Source: Chloroflexota bacterium (GTDB lineage Bacteria; Chloroflexota; Chloroflexia; JAMDCE01). From it: a stretch of 5,941 nucleotides of DNA. The translations under genes were made by a program, and so were the position numbers. Below the pieces are notes generated by a model. The model saw nothing but the letters and a program-made list of their open reading frames with translations. It did no database searches and was not told where the DNA came from. The stretch is taken from contig JAMDCE010000380.1 of the NCBI GenBank assembly GCA_023489135.1, forward strand, positions 1-5,941, given 5' to 3'. How positions within the stretch are numbered: the stretch's first letter is position 1; each line of letters opens with the position of its first letter. Below are positions 1-4,490 of the stretch, piece by piece.

Positions 1-938
1 CCATCGTATTCCTCGATGTTCTGCAGTGTCTTGGCCGCCCGGACTCCGTAATCCTCTTCGGCATCGCCGGTCACCGCAGGCAATTCCACCTCGTCCATCT
101 TGGCCAGGCGGGCGATTCCCCTTTCCACCGGCATTTCCACCAGGCTGCCGAATCGGGCGCCGAACTTCTCTTCAATCGGGGCGAGACGGGGTAACCGGTC
201 GCCGGCATCGCGCAGGGCAATCATGTTGCCCGGCATCTTTCCTTCGGCTTCCCTTTTCTTGTTGACCGGGTGATCGCGCAGCACGGCATAGCTTTTGGCC
301 AAGAACTCATTTGTGAGCCTGGCGGCGGCAACCGCCTCCGGGGTATCCGCAAGTGGCTCAGCGGGCAGGAGCTCCTTGCCGGGGTTGGCCACCGCCACGC
401 TATAGACGCCGTGACGCACGTAGCCGGGGTCCGGATTGTTGACCTCAGCGGAGAGCTTACCTTGCCGGCGGTGGATCACGAGAATCGCCCGGTGCCCGAT
501 GGTATGCTTGAAAGTGAAGTCGGCGCCGTCCAGGGCGACCTGCTTGTTGATGGCATCCGCCAGGGCCGCGGCTTCGGGATCGCTCAAATTGCGCCCCACC
601 CTACGGTCGACAATGGTTTTGCCGTCGGCGGCGACCGTCGCGAAGTTGCAGCGCCAGGCAAGGTCGCCATCGGCCATGTTTACTCCGGCGCCATAGGCCT
701 CCAGTGGCCCGCGGCCGGTGTATACCTTATCGACGTCGTAGCCGAGGATGCTCAGGACGGCGGCATCGGACTCGGGGGCAACTCCCGGAGCGATCGGGTA
801 CATTAGTCCGGTCTGCCCGTGCTTGGCGAGGCTATCCATGTTTGGAGTATTTGCTGCTTCCAACGGCGTGCGGAAATCCAGCGCCGGCACCGGCAGGTCG
901 CCCATGCCATCCAGCACTACGTAGAGTATCTTCTTCAT
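1..938 (-). CDS. apgM: 2,3-bisphosphoglycerate-independent phosphoglycerate mutase, archaeal type (partial, C-terminus outside window)
   Basis: Interconverts 3- and 2-phosphoglycerate in glycolysis and gluconeogenesis; cytosolic, metal-dependent, alkaline-phosphatase superfamily. Reading from the ATG at 938 gives 312 codons open to the window edge. The N-terminus MKKILYVVLDGMGDLP is the family signature and contains the likely metal ligand Asp10. Residues 24-36 (TPLEAANTPNMDS) and 54-68 (APESDAAVLSILGYD, candidate nucleophile Ser57) are further family blocks, followed by YTGRGPLEAYGAG (73-85). Further on, NMIALRDAG (238-246) and RGIARLAKM (273-281) match later family blocks. Full-length members are about 400 aa, so roughly 90-100 C-terminal residues with the remaining metal ligands lie off the window. 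An AAGGGGG Shine-Dalgarno (947-953) sits 8 nt before the ATG. The gene lies 54 nt downstream of ftsH in the same direction, with no clear terminator or promoter between, so cotranscription is inferred. Family assignment is firm; the function of this copy is inferred from the family. Confidence 0.92.
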   Translation of the reverse strand, partial: MKKILYVVLDGMGDLPVPALDFRTPLEAANTPNMDSLAKHGQTGLMYPIAPGVAPESDAAVLSILGYDVDKVYTGRGPLEAYGAGVNMADGDLAWRCNFATVAADGKTIVDRRVGRNLSDPEAAALADAINKQVALDGADFTFKHTIGHRAILVIHRRQGKLSAEVNNPDPGYVRHGVYSVAVANPGKELLPAEPLADTPEAVAAARLTNEFLAKSYAVLRDHPVNKKREAEGKMPGNMIALRDAGDRLPRLAPIEEKFGARFGSLVEMPVERGIARLAKMDEVELPAVTGDAEEDYGVRAAKTLQNIEEYD

Positions 939-992
939 CTTCTTTTCCCCCTTGTCTGGCGAAGTCGAAAGCTAAGTGTATAACGGGCAAGG

Positions 993-2858
993 TCAGATAT
1001 TTGTGAGGGGCTGGGCGGGGAGCATGATACCCTCCAGGGCCAATATCTCCTTGATTTGAACGGCCTCGAGGACCTCGTCCTGGAGAAGGGCGGCGGCAAT
1101 CCGGTCCAACGCCGTCCGGTTCTGCCTGATCAGGGATAGGGCCCGATTTTCGGCTTCGGCGACTAATCGCTTTATCTCCCGGTCGGCAATAGCGGCGGTC
1201 TGCTCGCTGAAATTTCTCTCCAGCGCCATCTCCCGGCCCAGAAAGGGGTGCTCCTCGCCAAGGCCAAGCGAGACCGGTCCCACTTCATCACTCATGCCCC
1301 ACTGGCCGACCATCCGCCTGGCCAGCGCTGTAACCGCCTTCAGATCACTTTCGGCGCCGGAGGTTACGTCGTTGAAGACCAACTTTTCGGCAGCCCTGCC
1401 ACCGAGCGCCACCGCGATCTTCTCGATTAGGTACTGCTTGGGATAATTGTGGCGGTCGTCGAGGGGCAGTTGTTGGGTGACCCCCAGAGCGCGCCCGCGA
1501 GGAACGATGGTCACTTTGTGAATCGGATCGGCCTTGGGCAACAGGCAGGCGACCAGTGTGTGCCCGGCTTCGTGGTAGGCGATCAACTTCTTCTCTTCCT
1601 CCCCGATGACCGTCGAGCGCTCCGGACCCATCAGCACCTTATCGCGTGCCGCCTCGAAATCCTCCATCTCCACGTTGTCCTTGTCTTTCCGCGCCGCCAG
1701 TAGGGCCGCCTCATTGGCCAGATTGGCGAGGTCAGCCCCGGTGAAGCCCGGTGTGCCTCGGGCCATCGTCGCGAGGTCGACATCCATAGCCAGGGGGATA
1801 TCGCGAGTATGGATCTTGAGAATGGCCTCCCGACCGGCACGGTCGGGGACATCCACCAATATCTGGCGGTCGAACCGGCCCGGTCGAAGCAGCGCCGGAT
1901 CGAGCACGTCGGGCCGGTTGCTCGCCGCAATAACCACAACCGCCAGGCTGGAGTCGAAGCCGTCCATCTCCGATAGCAGCTGGTTAAGAGTCTGCTCTCG
2001 CTCGTCGTTACCGCCGCCAAGCCCGGCGCCGCGCTGCCGGCCTACGGCATCGATCTCGTCGATAAACACCAAACTGGGAGCGCTTTTCTTGGCTGTCTCG
2101 AAAAGGTCCCTCACCCTCGATGCGCCCACACCCACCAACATCTCCACGAACTCCGAGCCGGTAATGCTCAGGAACGGCACTTTGGCCTCCCCGGCCACCG
2201 CCTTTGCCAGCAGAGTCTTCCCGGTGCCTGGAGGCCCGAGGAGGAGCACACCCCGGGGTATGGTTCCGCCGAGACGCTGGAACTTCCCCGGCTCTTTCAG
2301 GAACTCGACTATCTCCCCCAACTCCACCTTGGACTCTTCGACCCCGGCGACATCGTTGAAGGTCACTTTCGGCCGATCCGGGCTCACAAGACGGGCTTTG
2401 CTCTTGCCAAAGCCGAACACTGATTGTTGCGCCCGGCGCGACTGGTAGGTCATGAGAAAGATGAGCCCCACGAAGAACAGGAGGGGGAGAATTGTTGTCA
2501 GAATGCCAGCGACCAGCCCGTCATCCGGCGTCTCCGACCGGACGATGACGCCCTTGCTGTTTAGCAGGATGGCGAGTTCCGGGTCGTCATATGATGGCAA
2601 CCGGGTGGAGAAATCCGTGACAGCCCCGCCCTTCTGGTCCGGGGAGGAATAGGGGTGAACGAAAACGCCGGTTACGACGTCCCCTTTGGTGGTAACCTCA
2701 CGCACATTTTCCGCTCTGACCTGGTCTTTGAACGTGGTATAGGCAATCTCAGAGGTCGGGGTGGTTTGCTGCTGGGAGGACATGAGGAAGTTCAAGACCA
2801 GGGCCGCAGCTATCAGAGCCGCAAAGATGATCAGGGATTGGCTGCTTCGCCGGAACAT
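993..2858 (-). CDS. ftsH: ATP-dependent zinc metalloprotease FtsH
   Basis: Membrane-anchored AAA+ protease that extracts and degrades misfolded membrane proteins and selected cytosolic regulators; works as a hexamer at the inner membrane. The protein is 621 aa from the preferred ATG, a usual family length. Order of parts: TM1 at about 9-26, an extracytoplasmic domain to about 114, TM2 at about 115-137, AAA module, M41 peptidase. Walker A GPPGTGKT is at 208-215, the pore-loop FVEM at 237-240, and Walker B FIDEID at 265-270. The second region of homology has arginine fingers in RPGRFDR (Arg325, Arg328). The zinc motif HEAGH is at 429-433, with the third ligand Asp505 in SGAESD. All key residues are present, so the enzyme should be active. 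A GTG codon at 2888 would add 10 residues, but the ATG at 2858 has the better ribosome binding site and puts TM1 at the usual distance from the N-terminus. First gene of a probable ftsH-apgM transcript, divergent from the small gene at 3090. Confidence 0.97.
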   Translation of the reverse strand: MFRRSSQSLIIFAALIAAALVLNFLMSSQQQTTPTSEIAYTTFKDQVRAENVREVTTKGDVVTGVFVHPYSSPDQKGGAVTDFSTRLPSYDDPELAILLNSKGVIVRSETPDDGLVAGILTTILPLLFFVGLIFLMTYQSRRAQQSVFGFGKSKARLVSPDRPKVTFNDVAGVEESKVELGEIVEFLKEPGKFQRLGGTIPRGVLLLGPPGTGKTLLAKAVAGEAKVPFLSITGSEFVEMLVGVGASRVRDLFETAKKSAPSLVFIDEIDAVGRQRGAGLGGGNDEREQTLNQLLSEMDGFDSSLAVVVIAASNRPDVLDPALLRPGRFDRQILVDVPDRAGREAILKIHTRDIPLAMDVDLATMARGTPGFTGADLANLANEAALLAARKDKDNVEMEDFEAARDKVLMGPERSTVIGEEEKKLIAYHEAGHTLVACLLPKADPIHKVTIVPRGRALGVTQQLPLDDRHNYPKQYLIEKIAVALGGRAAEKLVFNDVTSGAESDLKAVTALARRMVGQWGMSDEVGPVSLGLGEEHPFLGREMALERNFSEQTAAIADREIKRLVAEAENRALSLIRQNRTALDRIAAALLQDEVLEAVQIKEILALEGIMLPAQPLTNI

Positions 2859-2863
2859 GACCG

Positions 2864-2869
2864 TCCTTT
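2864..2869 (-). promoter_or_regulatory. Shine-Dalgarno that decides the ftsH start
   Basis: On the minus strand AAAGGA lies 5 nt before the ATG at 2858. No comparable purine-rich site precedes the GTG at 2888, so the shorter 621-residue FtsH is preferred over the 631-residue reading. Confidence 0.7.
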
Positions 2870-2912
2870 CTGGAGGTTCGCCGGACACTCAGCCGGCTTA
2901 CCGATGTCGCTA

Positions 2913-2921
2913 ATTGTACCA
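2913..2921 (-). promoter_or_regulatory. Candidate extended -10 promoter element for ftsH
   Basis: The minus strand reads TGGTACAAT, which fits an extended -10 (TGn followed by TACAAT, one mismatch to TATAAT). No good -35 box is visible 16-18 nt upstream, as expected if the extended -10 compensates. The start of transcription would be near 2906, giving a leader of about 48 nt before the ATG at 2858. Seen by eye only; an upstream or alternative-sigma promoter is not excluded. Confidence 0.42.
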
Positions 2922-2973
2922 GATAATGCTGATATCGTCTCTGTGACTCCCAAGACGGCGGTTCTCACCTACA

Positions 2974-3003
2974 TTGACTTGGCGCTTCTGGAAGTGCTAT
3001 TAT
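2974..3003 (+). promoter_or_regulatory. Sigma70-type promoter for the small gene at 3090
   Basis: TTGACT (2974-2979) and TATTAT (2998-3003) are separated by 18 nt, each with one mismatch to consensus. Transcription would start near 3010, leaving a leader of about 80 nt. That leader contains a short GC hairpin, CCCGC-ACCG-GCGGG at 3016-3029. The promoter points away from ftsH, and its -35 box is about 55 nt from the ftsH -10 element, so the two promoters could influence each other. Confidence 0.5.
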
Positions 3004-3089
3004 TGTTGGTACCGGCCCGCACCGGCGGGTCCCGTGCAATTCTCTTATTGCGGCGAAATCAAGAGGGCCGCCAGGAACATGGAGCCGAA

Positions 3090-3296
3090 ATGCCCACGAC
3101 CCGCCCGGGAAAACGAAATATCAAACCTGTGAGTTTTCTCTGGCGTGATTTCGACATCAGATATGTCCCGGTTATCGGGACGGTCTTCCCGGATGGAAGA
3201 GTGCAGGTCCTCTTTGGCCTCGAGGACTGGGTAGAGGGGAAGTCGCTTAGCCTCAACTTCAGCCTGCAAGACTTCGAGCCCGAAGAAGAAGAATAG
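3090..3296 (+). CDS. Small acidic-tailed hypothetical protein, 68 aa
   Basis: Not recognised. The product has a basic N-terminus (several Lys/Arg in the first 20 residues). A core from about 20 to 60 alternates hydrophobic and polar residues in a beta-like pattern (for example DIRYVPVIGTVFPDGRVQV), and the tail is strongly acidic (DFEPEEEE). No signal peptide, membrane segment or metal motif is seen. The ATG at 3090 is chosen because GGAG (3081-3084) lies 5 nt before it and a promoter-like pair at 2974-3003 precedes it by a plausible leader. The frame stays open far upstream into the complement of ftsH, but an ATG at 2904 would start before the promoter and has no ribosome binding site. Third codon positions favour G/C (about 63%), as in neighbouring genes. 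It ends 6 nt from the stop of the convergent ydcZ-like gene. It could still be a chance frame. Confidence 0.55.
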   Translation: MPTTRPGKRNIKPVSFLWRDFDIRYVPVIGTVFPDGRVQVLFGLEDWVEGKSLSLNFSLQDFEPEEEE

Positions 3297-3302
3297 GCCA
3301 GG

Positions 3303-3740
3303 TCAGCGCAAGATCAGCCTTACCCCGACGAGCAGGAGAACCACTCCCACTCCGCGCCAGATATCAAACGGGATTCGCGGTGCGCCGAGCACCGCAAAAT
3401 GGTCGAAAACCACGCCGGCGATCAACTGCCCGGCTATGCCCGCGGCCATTGCGGCGGAGATGCCGATGGTCGGCGCCGAGCGGGTAATAGAGAAAACATA
3501 GAAGAGGCCGAGTGCGCCGCCGACGAAAAGGTACCACGGGGCGTTGATGGCCGCGCCCAACTGGCCGTGGCCCACGCCGGCAAACACCAGAATGGCCCCA
3601 ACTATTGTCCCGACTCCGAAGGAGACGAAGGATGCCTCCAGCGGGCCGACGATCTTCCCCAATTGCGAGTTCACAATTGCCTGGAACGCCACCGCCATGC
3701 CTGCGGACGCCACCATCGCGGCGAGGAGATATCTTTCCAT
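3303..3740 (-). CDS. DMT-superfamily membrane protein, YdcZ/DUF606 family
   Basis: A 145-residue integral membrane protein with about five hydrophobic segments (roughly 5-22, 34-56, 66-88, 91-111 and 127-143). Family blocks visible are FQAIVNSQLG (19-28) followed by ASFVSFGVGT (36-45), then PWYLFVGGALGLFYVFS (68-84). The GQLIAGVVFDHF block is at 104-115, and a Trp-Arg-Gly is followed by the last helix. Length and order match the DUF606 (YdcZ-type) members of the drug/metabolite transporter superfamily. These resemble half-size EamA transporters and may act as dimers or pairs. The substrate is unknown for most members and cannot be read from this sequence. The ATG at 3740 is the only reasonable start, since an in-frame TAA lies 15 nt upstream; AAGG about 11 nt before it is a weak, distant Shine-Dalgarno. 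It has its own strong promoter and no same-strand partner close by, so it is probably monocistronic. Confidence 0.9.
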   Translation of the reverse strand: MERYLLAAMVASAGMAVAFQAIVNSQLGKIVGPLEASFVSFGVGTIVGAILVFAGVGHGQLGAAINAPWYLFVGGALGLFYVFSITRSAPTIGISAAMAAGIAGQLIAGVVFDHFAVLGAPRIPFDIWRGVGVVLLLVGVRLILR

Positions 3741-3793
3741 CAGACACCAACCTTATTGCTATTTGCGGCGAGAGGGGTCTCCAGCTAGCAGGC

Positions 3794-3823
3794 AGTATAT
3801 TCTGCGGAGAGAAAACGTGTCAA
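3794..3823 (-). promoter_or_regulatory. Near-consensus sigma70 promoter of the ydcZ-like gene
   Basis: On the minus strand, a perfect TTGACA (3818-3823) and TATACT (3794-3799, one mismatch) are separated by 18 nt. Transcription would start near 3787, giving a leader of about 47 nt to the ATG at 3740. This is the best promoter in the window. With so strong a core promoter, control by a repressor would be expected if expression is conditional. Confidence 0.75.
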
Positions 3824-3824
3824 C

Positions 3825-3842
3825 GGGACCTCCGGCGGTCCC
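3825..3842. promoter_or_regulatory. Inverted repeat abutting the -35 box: possible operator
   Basis: GGGACC and GGTCCC are separated by 6 nt (TCCGGC), a perfect 6-bp dyad one base upstream of the TTGACA box of the ydcZ-like gene. Position and symmetry fit a binding site for a dimeric regulator. It could also be a simple GC hairpin, for instance a weak transcription stop for read-through from the surface-protein gene. No T-tract follows on either strand, which argues against an intrinsic terminator. Confidence 0.35.
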
Positions 3843-3883
3843 CACTCCCTCTTCCGTGTCTTTGAGCTGCTAGGAAAATGGAA

Positions 3884-3948
3884 TGTCATTCGCCGAAGAG
3901 TCCGCCTGACCAGCTAGACAAGGTTAGGATTGTCATTCCGAAGGAGCG
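3884..3948. repeat. Two related TGTCATTC repeats (remnant of an interspersed palindromic repeat)
   Basis: TGTCATTCGCCGAAGAGTC (3884-3902) and TGTCATTCCGAAGGAGCG (3931-3948) share an 8-base start and a CCGAAG core. A matching other half, AAGCGACTGAGGAATCC, lies at 4021-4037. Many bacterial genomes carry intergenic repeats of the general form GTCATTC...GCG.AGCG...GAATC; here the two halves are separated by about 70 nt of other sequence. The reading as a split or decayed repeat is inferred from resemblance only. Confidence 0.45.
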
Positions 3949-3978
3949 TGAGGTTGGCCAAGCAGAGAGTGTCTCGGT

Positions 3979-4080
3979 CATCATCAGGCATGATCTACTC
4001 TAGCCTACACCGGAATTCAGAAGCGACTGAGGAATCCGTAACCTGGAATGCCTGATGATGGAGTTTATCCTTTCCAGGCA
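3979..4080. repeat. 13-bp inverted repeat with competing hairpins
   Basis: CATCATCAGGCAT (3979-3991) is perfectly complementary to ATGCCTGATGATG (4048-4060), leaving a 56-nt loop. The right arm also takes part in two alternatives: CCTGGAA (4042-4048) with TTCCAGG (4072-4078), and TGCCTG (4049-4054) with CAGGCA (4075-4080). The three pairings cannot all coexist. The topology resembles that of attenuators, but no obvious gene or T-tract follows on either strand. Confidence 0.6.
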
Positions 4081-4082
4081 CG

Positions 4083-4213
4083 CCCTTCCCCTGAAGGTCC
4101 CGACCCGCCTGCTTCCCAAGACGTCTCCCGGAATGGCACTCTTCCGGTTGTTAGCGGGCGGTTCATCCTTCACTAGTGAAGGACACCCTACGAATTGCCC
4201 ACCAGGGGAAGGG
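4083..4213. repeat. Nested inverted-repeat domain with 18-bp perfect palindrome
   Basis: An outer perfect 11-bp inverted repeat, CCCTTCCCCTG (4083-4093) with CAGGGGAAGGG (4203-4213), encloses three further elements. They are CCCGC/GCGGG (4104-4108/4154-4158), within it CCGGAA/TTCCGG (4128-4133/4142-4147, 8-nt loop), and the 18-bp palindrome TCCTTCACTAGTGAAGGA (4166-4183). Together they fold on paper into a branched structure closed by one helix. This could be a structured RNA, a mobile-element end or a protein-binding palindrome; which one cannot be decided here. Confidence 0.6.
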
Positions 4214-4219
4214 GGCTCA

Positions 4220-4322
4220 TTGTCCTCCCTTTAACTTGGGACCAATGTGAGGCAGTACGCCGCAACGTGGGATTGGCCCACCGAAGGGAACGGCGCTGCG
4301 TTTATCCCATTAGAGAGGACAA
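4220..4322. repeat. Second nested inverted-repeat domain
   Basis: TTGTCCTC (4220-4227) pairs with GAGGACAA (4315-4322). Inside, CGCCG (4258-4262) pairs with CGGCG (4291-4295) and encloses GTGGG-ATTGG-CCCAC (4267-4281). An alternative hairpin, CATTG (4218-4222) with CAATG (4243-4247), competes with the outer helix. It lies directly next to the 4083-4213 domain. Confidence 0.45.
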
Positions 4323-4329
4323 ACTGTAG

Positions 4330-4349
4330 GGGCGGTTCGTGAACCGCCC
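4330..4349. repeat. 20-nt palindrome GGGCGGTTC-GT-GAACCGCCC
   Basis: A perfect 9-bp inverted repeat with a 2-nt centre, preceded by TGTAG. GTAGGGGCG...CGCCCCTAC-type palindromes are, to my recollection, common intergenic repeats in several environmental lineages, and this looks like one with a lost right flank. The left arm GGGCGGTTC recurs at 4156-4164, and GGTTCGTG (4334-4341) has a further complement CACGAACC at 4371-4378. Lying about 140 nt past the surface-protein stop, it could weakly end that transcript, but no U-tract follows. Confidence 0.6.
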
Positions 4350-4490
4350 GCAATTGTTTAGGGTGTGGCGCACGAACCACCTGCGGACAATCGCCGGCTG
4401 CTCCAAGTCCAGGTTCTTGGTTCAGCGCCTATGCCATTTACCCTTTCTCCCTCCCTGGTCTGAGGGCCAAGTGGCTACCCCCATCCTTCA

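Larger units (their letters stand above)
3843..4490. other. Gene-free spacer rich in inverted repeats
   Basis: About 650 nt between the ydcZ promoter region and the stop of the surface-protein gene. I find no convincing protein gene: the open frames are short, lack a ribosome binding site in a sensible position, or terminate at once. No tRNA, rRNA, tmRNA, RNase P or CRISPR pattern is seen. What it does hold is a pair of TGTCATTC-containing repeats (3884-3948), a set of competing stems (3979-4080), two nested inverted-repeat domains (4083-4213 and 4220-4322) and a 20-nt palindrome (4330-4349). From 4380 to 4490 nothing is apparent beyond short pyrimidine runs. Confidence 0.7.

Noticed and set aside
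270..806. Plus-strand 178-codon frame
   Set aside because: Shadow of apgM, whose minus-strand reading matches the family from the first residue to the window edge.
1606..2448. Plus-strand 280-codon frame
   Set aside because: Antisense shadow of the ftsH AAA domain; low-complexity Ser/Arg composition typical of reversed GC-rich coding sequence.
2655..3089. Upstream extension of the small plus-strand gene to a 213-codon or 131-codon frame
   Set aside because: The extension is antisense to the ftsH N-terminus or precedes the promoter-like pair at 2974-3003, and no ribosome binding site stands before the possible starts at 2655 or 2904. The ATG at 3090 has one.
3045..3269. Minus-strand 74-codon frame between the ydcZ-like gene and ftsH
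   Set aside because: It would start at TTG with no Shine-Dalgarno and lies opposite the better supported plus-strand small gene. Its composition does not look more protein-like.
3825..3842. Rho-independent terminator
   Set aside because: GC-rich hairpin but no run of T residues directly after it on either strand; its placement beside a -35 box makes an operator at least as likely.
4055..4234. Plus-strand 59-codon frame starting MMEFIL
   Set aside because: No ribosome binding site, and it is composed mostly of inverted-repeat arms; codons are explained by the palindromic structure. I cannot exclude translation but see no support for it.
4330..4349. tRNA T-arm (GGTTCGTGAACC-like)
   Set aside because: The GGTTC stretch belongs to a self-contained palindrome; there is no acceptor stem, D-arm or anticodon arm at tRNA spacing.
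3843..4490. CRISPR array
   Set aside because: The repeats are not evenly spaced direct repeats with unique spacers; they are mostly inverted and nested.
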